Shown here in pieces: positions 50,474 through 58,246 of a stretch of DNA of 64,000 nucleotides. This stretch comes from Flavonifractor avistercoris. Lineage in GTDB: Bacteria; Bacillota; Clostridia; Oscillospirales; Oscillospiraceae. The stretch lies in the NCBI GenBank assembly GCA_019119085.1, contig DWXT01000103.1, positions 1 to 64,000 on the forward strand, given 5' to 3'. Below the pieces are notes generated by a model, which was not told where the DNA came from, searched no databases, and saw only the letters and a list, made by a program, of their open reading frames with translations. Position 1 is the stretch's first letter, and each line of letters starts with the position of its first letter. Both the position numbers and the translations under genes were made by a program.

Positions 50474-51676
50474 TTATGCGTCCGTGCTGCCCAGGGTCAG
50501 GGGGCGGCCGGGGTATTGGGTCAGGCTGGTGGCATCGCTCTCCGCCAGCTGGGGGCGGTACTGCTCGGGGATCACGTTGGTGTACTCGGTCATGGTGTCC
50601 GCGATGCCGGCGTAGAGGCGGTAGAGGGCCTGCCAGGTCTGTTCCCCCACCACCCCGTCCTGGGGCAGGCCGGCCATCTGCTGTACGGCGATGACCGCCT
50701 GACGGGTATCTGGGCCGTATACGCCGTCTATAGATACCTGCGGTACGTTGCTGTAAAACTCCGAGACCACGGAGAGGAGGTACTGGACCACCCGCACGCC
50801 CTCTCCGACATCCCCTGGAGCGAGCACCTCGGGAAATTCCAGGGGGATGGCGTTGGCGTAGAAGGTCTGGCCCTCACTGACCAGCTCCGCCAGATCCAGC
50901 ACCCCTACGTAGAGGAACACCAGCTTATACCAGGTGGCGCTGCCCACGATGCCGTCGGGGGTGAGGCTGAAAATCTGCTGGAACTTGATCACGGCCTGCT
51001 CGGTGCCCTCCCCGAAGATGCCGTCCACCGGCTGTACCTTGGGTATGGCGGGGTAGTCCCGGGAGATGCGGTTGAGCATGGTCTGGATGCGCAGCACCGC
51101 CTCCCCCCGGTCTCCCAGCCGCACCGGGGCGCCGGGGTAGGAGTACCGGATGCCCATCACCGGGGCGTTGGTGACGATCTCGATGTTGTCGCCGTAGTAG
51201 CTGCGGAGGATGGTGATGGAGTCGGCGCCCTGCTCCGCCATGGCCTGGCTGCCCCACTGGGACAGGCCGTCGCAGGTGGTGGTGGTGCCGTTGCAGAACT
51301 TGGCGGCCAGTGGCTCCACAAACCCGATGCGGCGTATGTAGGAGTTGAAGATGGAGTCCACCACCTGGCTGATGTTCTCAAAGATGCTGCGTCCTTTGAT
51401 GAACTTCTGGTCATAGGCGGTGCTGGAGGTGATGTTGAAGGGGTAGCCCCGGCTGGGGTAGTACTCGGTGTACACCCGGTTGAGGGCAAAGGAGATGATG
51501 GCCAGCACGTTGGCCCGGATGGCGGCGGGCTCCCAGGTGGGGTAGATCTCGCTGGAGGCCACGTTTTTCACGTAGTCCGGGAAGGAGACCGTCACGTTTT
51601 CCGCGTCCGCGCCGGGGGGCCCCAGGTGGACGGTGATGGACTGTGGCACGTAGGGGGTGATGGGGGTGGTGGGCAT
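50474..51676 (-). CDS. SpoIID-like protein with two peptidoglycan-binding modules
   Basis: A 400-residue protein with three parts. Residues about 20-175 resemble the SpoIID/LytB (amidase enhancer) domain: VLAIISFALNRVYTEYYPSR, then CDGLSQWGSQAMAEQGADS and ILRSYYGDNIEI, like the SQWG motif of SpoIID. Two PG_binding_1 modules follow (LRIQTMLNRISRDYP with DGIFGEGTEQAVIKFQQIF; VRVVQYLLSVVSEFY with DGVYGPDTRQAVIAVQQMA). No signal peptide is seen, unlike membrane-bound SpoIID. The ATG at 51676 follows AAAGGAGG. A role in the spore cortex or coat is inferred, not shown. Confidence 0.78.
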   Translation of the reverse strand: MPTTPITPYVPQSITVHLGPPGADAENVTVSFPDYVKNVASSEIYPTWEPAAIRANVLAIISFALNRVYTEYYPSRGYPFNITSSTAYDQKFIKGRSIFENISQVVDSIFNSYIRRIGFVEPLAAKFCNGTTTTCDGLSQWGSQAMAEQGADSITILRSYYGDNIEIVTNAPVMGIRYSYPGAPVRLGDRGEAVLRIQTMLNRISRDYPAIPKVQPVDGIFGEGTEQAVIKFQQIFSLTPDGIVGSATWYKLVFLYVGVLDLAELVSEGQTFYANAIPLEFPEVLAPGDVGEGVRVVQYLLSVVSEFYSNVPQVSIDGVYGPDTRQAVIAVQQMAGLPQDGVVGEQTWQALYRLYAGIADTMTEYTNVIPEQYRPQLAESDATSLTQYPGRPLTLGSTDA

Positions 51677-51688
51677 GGCCGGCCTCCT

Positions 51689-52078
51689 TTACAGCTCCTG
51701 GGGGGTGACGTTGACGGTCTCACCGCGGGAGGCGGGCGGGGCCTGCTCGGGCAGGGGCGTCAGATCCACCTCCTGGAGGGTCTCGGTGTTGGGGAACACC
51801 TGCATATTTTCCAGATAGAGCATTTCGTAGCCCGGCGCCTCCACCCAGACGTCGCAGGAGGCGAAGGGGGTGGGAGTGCCGGGGGATTCGCTGGCGGCCG
51901 GGTCGGGGGTGGCCACCCGCACCGGGGCGATGCGACCGTTCTCATCGGTGGTGCGGACGGCCAGCAGGGTGTGCCGCCCGCCGCCGCTCTTCTGGGTGAC
52001 CGCCACCGTGGCCCCCGGCACCGGCAGCTGGGCCCGGGAGGTGTAGACGCGGAGCATGATGGTTCCAATTGAGGCCAA
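51689..52078 (-). CDS. Protein with a carboxypeptidase-regulatory/transthyretin-like beta domain
   Basis: A 129-residue protein with a beta-sandwich pattern: GTIMLRVYTSRAQLPVPGAT, VAVTQKSGGGRHTLLAVRTT and VWVEAPGYEMLYLENMQVFP. This is the look of CarboxypepD_reg or transthyretin-like modules. I place the start at TTG 52078, eight bases after AAAAGGAGG; an in-frame ATG at 52102 lies before that site. It is first in the reverse-strand trio, 12 bases before the SpoIID-like gene. The function is unknown. Confidence 0.72.
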   Translation of the reverse strand: MASIGTIMLRVYTSRAQLPVPGATVAVTQKSGGGRHTLLAVRTTDENGRIAPVRVATPDPAASESPGTPTPFASCDVWVEAPGYEMLYLENMQVFPNTETLQEVDLTPLPEQAPPASRGETVNVTPQEL

Positions 52079-52126
52079 GGGACATTCCTCCTTTTTGCTC
52101 ATCCTATGCTGGAAGGGGGGAGAAGG

Positions 52127-52179
52127 GTTCTCTCCGGCGGAACGGCGGGCATTGTTCTCTCCGGCGGAACGGCGGGCAT
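52127..52179 (+). repeat. Tandem direct repeat, two 26-base units
   Basis: Two identical copies (52127-52152 and 52154-52179) of a unit starting GTTCTCTCCGGCGGAACGG, separated by one T. They lie in the divergent gap between the reverse-strand trio and the phosphatase gene, just upstream of the forward promoter. Confidence 0.85.
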
Positions 52180-52183
52180 CCCC

Positions 52184-52212
52184 TTGTGCTTTTCGGGGGA
52201 ATTTGCTATAAT
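52184..52212 (+). promoter_or_regulatory. Promoter of the tyrosine phosphatase operon
   Basis: TTGTGC (52184-52189), 17 bases, perfect TATAAT (52207-52212) with an extended TGC before it. Confidence 0.75.
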
Positions 52213-52262
52213 TGGCTTTACCGTATCAGCCGCCCGGAGGGGCGGCGGAAGGGGGAAAGGGC

Positions 52263-52958
52263 ATGTACCGCCGCATCCGGCTTGGAAAGATGCTGAATCT
52301 GCGGGATCTGGGCGGCTATCCTGCGTCCGGCGGGAAGACCACCCGGTGGGGGTGGCTGCTCCGGGGCGACAACCCGGCGGGGCTCTCCCAGGCCGACCGG
52401 GACTGGCTGCTGGAGCGGGGGATCACCACGGTGATCGACCTGCGCAGCCCGGCGGAGATTGAGAAGCTGCCTGACGAGCTGGCCGGACAGCCCGGCTTTG
52501 CCTGTCGCCATCTCCCCCTGTCCGGAGGCGTGAAGCTGCCCCATGAGGAGGAGCTGGTGGGCTGGGGGTACTTCCAGATGCTGGAGCGGAAGGAGGAGGT
52601 GGCCGCCGTGCTGGCGGCCATCGCCGACGCCCCCGGCGGTGTGCTCTTCCACTGCATGGCGGGCAAAGACCGCACCGGCTGCGTGGCCGCCCTGCTGCTC
52701 ACCCTAGCGGGGGTGGATCGGCTGGACATTCTGGCCGACTACCAGGTTTCGGAGACCTACATCCGCCCCGTGATCCAGTGGATGAGGCAGACACAGGAAA
52801 ACCTGCCCGCCTATGTGGGGGCCTCCCGGACGGAGTATCTGGAGGACTGCCTGAACCGGCTGGAGGGGGCCTACGGCTCCGTGCCGGACTACTTACGCGC
52901 CGCCGGGCTGTCGGAAAGACAGCTGAACCGGCTGCGGGAGAAACTGCTGGAGGAATAG
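52263..52958 (+). CDS. Tyrosine-protein phosphatase (Y_phosphatase3 family)
   Basis: A 231-residue phosphatase with the catalytic loop VLFHCMAGKDRTGCVAALLL (HC-x5-R) near residue 145 and the family's N-terminal NLRDLGGYPASGG and TVIDLRSPAEIE. Relatives include Listeria LipA and Mycobacterium PtpB-type enzymes, which remove phosphate from tyrosine or phosphoinositides. No signal peptide is seen. ATG 52263 follows AAGGGGGAAAGG. The next gene begins three bases after its stop. The substrate is unknown. Confidence 0.88.
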   Translation: MYRRIRLGKMLNLRDLGGYPASGGKTTRWGWLLRGDNPAGLSQADRDWLLERGITTVIDLRSPAEIEKLPDELAGQPGFACRHLPLSGGVKLPHEEELVGWGYFQMLERKEEVAAVLAAIADAPGGVLFHCMAGKDRTGCVAALLLTLAGVDRLDILADYQVSETYIRPVIQWMRQTQENLPAYVGASRTEYLEDCLNRLEGAYGSVPDYLRAAGLSERQLNRLREKLLEE

Positions 52959-52961
52959 CCT

Positions 52962-53672
52962 TTGGGTTCTGTAACACAATTTGTCCGGGGCATGGACTGG
53001 TGGGGCCTGCTCACCCTGCTCATCAGCGCGGCGGCGGCATTGCTGTGCATCACCCTGCACGAGCTGTCCCACGGCTTCGTGGCCTGGCGGCTGGGGGATC
53101 CCACCGCAAAAAGCGCCGGGCGGCTCACCCTCAACCCCATCAAGCACCTGGATCTCTTCGGCCTGCTGATGATGCTCATCGCCAAGGTGGGCTGGGCCAA
53201 GCCGGTGCCGGTGGATATGCGCTATTTCAAGCACCCCAAGCAGGGCATGGCCCTCACCGCCCTGGCCGGGCCGGCGGCCAATTTCCTCACCGCCCTGGCG
53301 GCCACGGCGATTGCCTCCCTGATCTACCACGTTGCCCCGCTCCACCCGGTGTGGGTGGCGGTGCTGTGCTTTCTGTCCAACCTGGCCCTGCTGGGTGTGG
53401 GCATGGGGCTGTTCAACCTGATCCCCATCTCCCCCCTGGACGGCTCCAAGATCCTGTTCGCCCTGCTGCCCGACCGGGCGTATTACACCATCCTGCGCTA
53501 TGAGAAATACGTCATGGGGGTGCTGATTGTCCTGGTGCTGCTGGGGGCGTTTGACCGGCCCCTGTCCTTCCTCATGCTCCATATACTCCAGGGCTTCTGC
53601 GCCGTGACCGGCATGCCCATGGGGGCCCTGCTGGTGTTCCAGGACGCGGCCAGTATCTTTCAACTGTTTTGA
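52962..53672 (+). CDS. M50-family site-2 protease homolog (YwhC-like)
   Basis: A 236-residue integral membrane protease of the small M50 group. The zinc motif is HELSH in CITLHELSHGFVAWRLGD, with the third ligand in LIPISPLDGSKIL; at least four hydrophobic stretches are visible. Unlike RseP it has no PDZ domain. The start is TTG 52962, seven bases after GGAGGA inside the phosphatase stop region; ATG 52992 is an alternative without a good ribosome binding site. Relatives next to scpA are common in Clostridia; the substrate is unknown. Confidence 0.88.
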   Translation: MGSVTQFVRGMDWWGLLTLLISAAAALLCITLHELSHGFVAWRLGDPTAKSAGRLTLNPIKHLDLFGLLMMLIAKVGWAKPVPVDMRYFKHPKQGMALTALAGPAANFLTALAATAIASLIYHVAPLHPVWVAVLCFLSNLALLGVGMGLFNLIPISPLDGSKILFALLPDRAYYTILRYEKYVMGVLIVLVLLGAFDRPLSFLMLHILQGFCAVTGMPMGALLVFQDAASIFQLF

Positions 53673-53673
53673 G

Positions 53674-54492
53674 GTGAGCGCCATCGAAACGCCGATTTTT
53701 CACCTGGAAAAGGTGGTCAAGGCACGGGATGAGGAGATGGAGGACTTCAACGGCCCTCTGGATTTGATCCTCCACCTGCTGAGCAAGAACAAAATGGAGA
53801 TCAAGGACATCCAGATCTCCCTGATCCTGGATCAGTACCTGGCGTGGATGGCCCGGCGGAAGGAACTGGATCTGGAGGTAGCCAGCGAGTTCGTCACCAT
53901 GGCGGCCCAGCTGGTGTTCATCAAGACCAGGATGCTCCTGTCCATCCACGACGAGGAGGCCCTGTCCGAGATGGAACAGCTCATCGCCTCCCTGGAGGAG
54001 CACCAGCGCCACGAGAACTTTGCCAAAATCAAGGCGGTGGTGCCGGAGCTGTCCGACCGCTACGCCGTGGGCCGGGACTATCTGACCAAGACGCCGGAGC
54101 CCATGCCGGTGGAGAAGACCTACCGCTATGTCCACAGGCCGGAGGATCTGGTGCGAGCCATGCGGTCGGTGCTGGAGCGGGCGGATCACCGCCTGCCGCC
54201 CCCCATGGCCGCCTTCGAGGGGATTGTGGGCCGGGAGCCCTACCCGGTGGCGGACAAGGCCAGCGAGATCCTGGATCGGCTCAGCCGCTTCGGCGTGACC
54301 CGGTTCCGGGCCCTGTTCAAGGGCAACCGCAGCCGCTCCGAGGTGGTGGCCACCTTCATCGCCGTGCTGGAGCTGTGCAAGGCCCGGCGGCTGCGCCTGG
54401 CGGGCACGGAGACCGACTGCACCGTCACCTGCACCGAGGAGGGGGCGGCGGGAGAACTGGAGCTGACCACCGACGCCGAGACGGCGGAGTAG
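53674..54492 (+). CDS. scpA: Segregation and condensation protein A
   Basis: ScpA is the kleisin that bridges SMC heads and, with ScpB, condenses the chromosome. The 272-residue protein shows FNGPLDLILHLLSKNKMEIK, LEVASEFVTMAAQLVFIKTR, a middle acidic linker, and a winged-helix end (FRALFKGNRSRSEVVATFIA, VLELCKARRLRL). The annotated start is GTG 53674, but it has no ribosome binding site of its own. GAGGTGA lies five bases before an ATC codon at 53683 that begins IETPIFHLE, so that codon may be the true start. Confidence 0.93.
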   Translation: MSAIETPIFHLEKVVKARDEEMEDFNGPLDLILHLLSKNKMEIKDIQISLILDQYLAWMARRKELDLEVASEFVTMAAQLVFIKTRMLLSIHDEEALSEMEQLIASLEEHQRHENFAKIKAVVPELSDRYAVGRDYLTKTPEPMPVEKTYRYVHRPEDLVRAMRSVLERADHRLPPPMAAFEGIVGREPYPVADKASEILDRLSRFGVTRFRALFKGNRSRSEVVATFIAVLELCKARRLRLAGTETDCTVTCTEEGAAGELELTTDAETAE

Positions 54493-54538
54493 GGGAACAT
54501 TACTGCCGGGTTACATCGGGGCAGATTGGGGTTATACT

Positions 54539-55201
54539 ATGGAATTGAAGGAAATTGAATCCGCCATCGAGGGCATCCTGTTCGCCGCCGGTGAGCCGGT
54601 GGGGGTGGAGCGCATCTGCCTGGCCCTGGAGATCGACCGGGCCACGGCGGACGCGGTGTGCCAGCGTCTGGCGGACGCCTACAGCTATGAGCGGCGGGGC
54701 ATCCGGCTTCTGAAGCTGGACAGCAGCTATCAGCTCTGCTCCGCGCCGGAGTTCGCCCCCTATATCCGCAGGGCCTTCGAGAGCCGGCGGCCCGCCCGCC
54801 TGAGCCAGCCCGCCCTGGAGGTGCTGGCCATCATCGCCTACTACCAGCCCGTCACCCGGGCCTATGTGGATCAGATCCGGGGGGTGGACAGCTCCTACAC
54901 CGTGGGCCTGCTGCTGGAGCGGGAGCTCATCGAGGAGTGCGGCCGCCTGGCGGTGCCTGGCCGGCCCATCCAGTACCGTACCACCCAGAACTTCCTGCGC
55001 GCCTTCGGCCTGTCCAGCCTGGAGGAGCTGCCCGAGCTGCCCAACGCATCCCCGGAGGACGGACAGATCACCCTGGAGATGCAGGCGGCGCTGGAGAAGC
55101 TCCAGGCGGAGGAACAGGCGGAAGGGGAGACGGCCGATGTGACGGAGGAGGAGATCCTCCAGGCCGCCCGGGAGCTGGCCCAGACGGAGGAGGCGCAATA
55201 A
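54539..55201 (+). CDS. scpB: Segregation and condensation protein B
   Basis: Partner of ScpA in the SMC complex. The 220-residue protein has two winged helices: IESAIEGILFAAGEPVGVER at the N-terminus and LSQPALEVLAIIAYYQPVTR, then VDQIRGVDSSYTVGLLLERE, GRPIQYRTTQNFLRAFGL. The C-terminus is an acidic tail. ATG 54539 has only a weak GGGG upstream. It lies 46 bases after scpA. Confidence 0.95.
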   Translation: MELKEIESAIEGILFAAGEPVGVERICLALEIDRATADAVCQRLADAYSYERRGIRLLKLDSSYQLCSAPEFAPYIRRAFESRRPARLSQPALEVLAIIAYYQPVTRAYVDQIRGVDSSYTVGLLLERELIEECGRLAVPGRPIQYRTTQNFLRAFGLSSLEELPELPNASPEDGQITLEMQAALEKLQAEEQAEGETADVTEEEILQAARELAQTEEAQ

Positions 55202-55205
55202 GCCC

Positions 55206-55817
55206 ATGACAGCCCTTGTGATCCTGGCCGCGGTGGTGTTGGCCCTGGTGCTCCTGGGCCAGATCCGCCTGGGAGCGGCGGTGGACTACACCGCCCAGGG
55301 CCTGTGCGTGCGCGTCAAGGCAGGGCCTCTGCGGATTCAGGCCTATCCGCGTCCGCCCAGGCCGGAGAAGCCGCAAAAGCGGAAAAAGAAGAAAAAAGAG
55401 CCGGACAAGCCCAAGGAGAAGGCAAGCCCGCTGGCCCAGCTCAGGCAGTACCTGCCGCTGATCACCGACGCGGCGGGGCGTTTGAAGCGGAAGATCCGCG
55501 TCGACAGCTTTACCCTGGAGTTCACCGCCGCGGCGTCCGACCCGGCGTCGGCGGCCCTGATGTTCGGCGGGGCCAATGCGGCGGTGGGTATGATCTGGCC
55601 CCTGGTGGAGCAGAATTTTAACGTGAAGGACAGAGACATCCGCACCCGGGTGGACTTTACCGCCCAGCGGCCGGAGATTGCCCTCTCCGCGGCGGCCACC
55701 CTCACCGCGGCCCAGGCCATCTCCCTGGCTCTGCGGCTGGCAGCGGGGTTTCTGAAAGCAAATTCCCAATCCAATTCCGGGGCCAAGGCCCCGGCCAGAC
55801 AGAAAGAGGCGGTTTAA
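55206..55817 (+). CDS. DUF2953 membrane protein (YtfI-like)
   Basis: A 203-residue protein starting with a membrane helix (TALVILAAVVLALVLLG), a short strand region, a very basic stretch (KRKKKKKEPDKPKEK, about 58-72) and a conserved second half (VDSFTLEFTAAASDPASAAL and VRTRVDFTAQRP-like RTRVDFTAQRPEI). This is DUF2953, found next to ytfJ in Bacillus and Clostridia, as here. The function is unknown; a sporulation link is inferred from the neighbour. Confidence 0.85.
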   Translation: MTALVILAAVVLALVLLGQIRLGAAVDYTAQGLCVRVKAGPLRIQAYPRPPRPEKPQKRKKKKKEPDKPKEKASPLAQLRQYLPLITDAAGRLKRKIRVDSFTLEFTAAASDPASAALMFGGANAAVGMIWPLVEQNFNVKDRDIRTRVDFTAQRPEIALSAAATLTAAQAISLALRLAAGFLKANSQSNSGAKAPARQKEAV

Positions 55818-55820
55818 GCT

Positions 55821-56243
55821 ATGGAAAAGCAGCATCCCATTGACGACCTCATGAGCACCACCATGCAGAAGCTCCGGGAGATTGCGGATGTGAACACCAT
55901 CGTGGGCAAGCCCATCCAGGCGGGGAATGTGACCATCATCCCCATCTCCCGCCTGACGGTGGGCTTTGCCTCCGGCGGCAGCGACTTTGTCTCCAAAAAC
56001 CAGAAGCCGGAGGCCGACAACTCCTTCGGCGGCGGCAGCGGCGCGGGGATGAACCTGTCCCCGGTGGCCTTCCTGATCGTCAAGGGGGACACGGTGAAGC
56101 TGATGCCCGTGGCGCCCCCGGCGGCCACCACCGTGGATCGTGTGGTGGAGATGGTGCCCGAGGTGGTGGACAAGGTCACCGACTTCATCGAGAAGCAGCA
56201 GGCCAAGGGCCAGGATAAAGGGGAGACGGGAGAGACATACTAA
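55821..56243 (+). CDS. ytfJ: GerW family sporulation protein (YtfJ)
   Basis: A 140-residue protein of the GerW/YtfJ family, needed in Bacillus for germination of spores with some nutrients. It shows PIDDLMSTTMQKLREIADVN, VGKPIQAGNVTIIPISRLTV, GFASGGSDF, a glycine-rich patch (FGGGSGAGMNLSPVAFLIV) and VKLMPVAPP. ATG 55821 starts three bases after the DUF2953 gene. It supports a spore-forming host. Confidence 0.93.
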   Translation: MEKQHPIDDLMSTTMQKLREIADVNTIVGKPIQAGNVTIIPISRLTVGFASGGSDFVSKNQKPEADNSFGGGSGAGMNLSPVAFLIVKGDTVKLMPVAPPAATTVDRVVEMVPEVVDKVTDFIEKQQAKGQDKGETGETY

Positions 56244-56271
56244 GGGCATCTTCTGCCCGAGGTGATGTCCC

Positions 56272-57369
56272 TTGAAGCGCGTCTCCGCCCTTCTGCTGGT
56301 TCTGGTACTGCTGTGCCCCGCCGCCGACGCGGCGGGGCCGTCCACGTCGGCCGCCTCCGCCATTTTGATCGACGGCGGGAGCGGCCGGGTGCTCTACGCC
56401 CAAAATGCCGACGAGGAGCGGCCCATCGCCAGCATCACCAAGCTGATGACCGCCCTGGTGGCGGTGGAGCGCCATCCGGAGCTGTCCGACGTGGTCACTA
56501 TCCGGCCAGAGTGGACGGGCATTGAGGGCTCCTCCATGTACCTGAAGGCGGGGGAGCAGCTCACCCTGGAGGCGCTGCTCTACGGCCTGCTGCTGGTGTC
56601 GGGCAACGACGCGGCGGAGGCCATCGCCGGCTACTGCGCCGGGGACAGCGAGACCTTCGCGGCCTGGATGAACGAGAAGGCCGCCCGGCTGGGGATGGAG
56701 CACAGCCGTTTTACCAACCCCAGCGGCCTGAACGAGGAGGGGCACTACTCCACCGCCGCCGACATGGCCCGCCTGGCCCGGGCGGTGCTGGAGCACGAGA
56801 CCCTGGCCCGCATCGTCAGCACCCGATCCGTCTCGGTGGCAGGCCGCTCCCTCACCAACCACAACAAGCTGCTGTGGCAGTATGAGGGCTGCACCGGCCT
56901 CAAAACCGGCTATACCGAGGCGGCGGGGCGCACCCTGGTGTCCAGCGCGGAGCGGGACGGCCAGACCCTGATTGCCGTCACCCTCAATGACCGCAACGAC
57001 TGGGCGGATCACGCCGCCCTGTTTGACTACGGCTTTGCCGCCTATCCCAATACCATGCTGGCCCTGGCGGGCCGGGCGGTGTCCGCGGTGCCGGCGTCGG
57101 GGAGCCTGTGCCGGTTTGCGCCGGTGGAGACCGTCTCCGACGTGTATTATCCCCTGACGGAAGGGGAGCGGGTGGAGGCAAAAATCGAACTGCCCCAGAC
57201 GGTGACGGCCCCTGTCCAGGCGGGGGAGACGGCAGGACAGCTGGTGTTCACCCTGGACGGAGAGGTGATCGGGGAGACCGAGCTGGTGTACAGCCAGTCC
57301 GTGTCCGACGACCGGGCCGGCCCCGGCCTGCTGGAAGGGCTTTTGAACCGCCTCCGCGGCGGGGCATAG
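56272..57369 (+). CDS. dacF: D-alanyl-D-alanine carboxypeptidase (DacF/DacB type)
   Basis: A low-molecular-weight penicillin-binding protein that trims the terminal D-Ala from peptidoglycan stems. A signal peptide covers about residues 1-20 (KRVSALLLVLVLLCPAADA). The active-site motifs are S54-I-T-K57, S110-G-N112 and KTG near 213. A beta domain (PBP5_C-like) and a short amphipathic end (LLEGLLNRLRGG) complete the 365 residues. The start is TTG 56272 with GAGGTGA upstream. Location after ytfJ suggests the sporulation-linked DacF branch, but a vegetative role is possible. Confidence 0.9.
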   Translation: MKRVSALLLVLVLLCPAADAAGPSTSAASAILIDGGSGRVLYAQNADEERPIASITKLMTALVAVERHPELSDVVTIRPEWTGIEGSSMYLKAGEQLTLEALLYGLLLVSGNDAAEAIAGYCAGDSETFAAWMNEKAARLGMEHSRFTNPSGLNEEGHYSTAADMARLARAVLEHETLARIVSTRSVSVAGRSLTNHNKLLWQYEGCTGLKTGYTEAAGRTLVSSAERDGQTLIAVTLNDRNDWADHAALFDYGFAAYPNTMLALAGRAVSAVPASGSLCRFAPVETVSDVYYPLTEGERVEAKIELPQTVTAPVQAGETAGQLVFTLDGEVIGETELVYSQSVSDDRAGPGLLEGLLNRLRGGA

Positions 57370-57412
57370 CGAGGAATCTTTCTGTTGTAACCTATAAAAG
57401 GGGGGACGCGCC

Positions 57413-58105
57413 GTGGAGGAGCGGCTGCAAAAAATCCTGTCCGCCCGCGGCGTGGCCTCCCGGCGGGCGGCGGAGGACTGGCTGGCCGCCGGACGGGTGA
57501 CGGTGAACGGCCGCACCGCCCGGGTGGGGGACAAGGCCGACCCGGAGCGGGACGAGATCCGGGTGGACGGGCGGCTCCTGGCGGAGCCGGCCCGCCGTAC
57601 TTATGTGATGCTCAACAAGCCGCGGGGCTATGTGACCACCCTGTCCGACGAGAGGGGGAGGAAAACCGTGGCGGAGCTGGTGACGGGCTGCGGGGCCCGG
57701 GTGTGGCCGGTGGGACGGCTGGATCTGGACTCGGAGGGCCTGCTGCTCCTCACCGACGACGGGGCGCTCACCCAGCGGCTCATCCACCCCAGCCATGAGG
57801 TGGAGAAGGAGTACCATGTCCGGGTGGAGGGGGATGTGGCCGCCGCCCTGCCGGTGCTGCGGGGCCCCATGGAGCTGGACGGGATCCCGCTCCACCCGGC
57901 CCGGGTGGAGGAGCTGGGGCCCGGGCTGCTCTCCGTGGTGATCCACGAGGGGCGCAACCGCCAGGTGCGGCGCATGTGCGCCGCCGCCGGGCTGAGGGTG
58001 CGCCGCCTGAAGCGGGTGCGGGAGGGGGCGCTCCGACTGGGCGCCCTGCCGCCGGGGAAGTGGCGCCGCCTGACGGCGGAGGAGCTCCGTCTGCTGGGCC
58101 TGTGA
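57413..58105 (+). CDS. rRNA pseudouridine synthase, RsuA/RluB family
   Basis: Makes pseudouridine in rRNA; RluB-type enzymes act on 23S near U2605 and RsuA on 16S U516. The 230-residue protein has an S4 RNA-binding domain (MEERLQKILSARGVASRRAA, AGRVTVNGRTARVGD) and the catalytic domain with the Asp in VWPVGRLDLDSEGLLLLTDD, plus MLNKPRGYVTTLSD and IHEGRNRQVRRMCAAAGL. The start is GTG 57413 after AAAAGGGGGG. It ends the operon that begins at 52263. Confidence 0.92.
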   Translation: MEERLQKILSARGVASRRAAEDWLAAGRVTVNGRTARVGDKADPERDEIRVDGRLLAEPARRTYVMLNKPRGYVTTLSDERGRKTVAELVTGCGARVWPVGRLDLDSEGLLLLTDDGALTQRLIHPSHEVEKEYHVRVEGDVAAALPVLRGPMELDGIPLHPARVEELGPGLLSVVIHEGRNRQVRRMCAAAGLRVRRLKRVREGALRLGALPPGKWRRLTAEELRLLGL

Positions 58106-58148
58106 CGTCCCTCTTTGCAAGATTGGGAGAAAAACTTGCAAAAGGGGA

Positions 58149-58177
58149 TTGCTTTTCCCCGCCAGACCCGGTATGAT
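58149..58177 (+). promoter_or_regulatory. Promoter of the RpiR-cmk operon
   Basis: TTGCTT (58149-58154), 17 bases, TATGAT (58172-58177), 70 bases upstream of the RpiR gene. Confidence 0.6.
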
Positions 58178-58246
58178 AAAGAAGATTGAAATCCGCGTCT
58201 GGGCGCCACTCCCGCCGGAGCGGACAGACAGTAGGGGGATCCATCC

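Noticed and set aside
49916..52072. Forward open frame of 718 codons opposite the peptidoglycan-binding trio
   Set aside because: It spans three reverse-strand genes and their spacers and has no ribosome binding site or motif.
52127..52179. CRISPR-like repeats
   Set aside because: Only two units, separated by one base, with no spacers. It is a simple tandem duplication. No cas genes are in the window.
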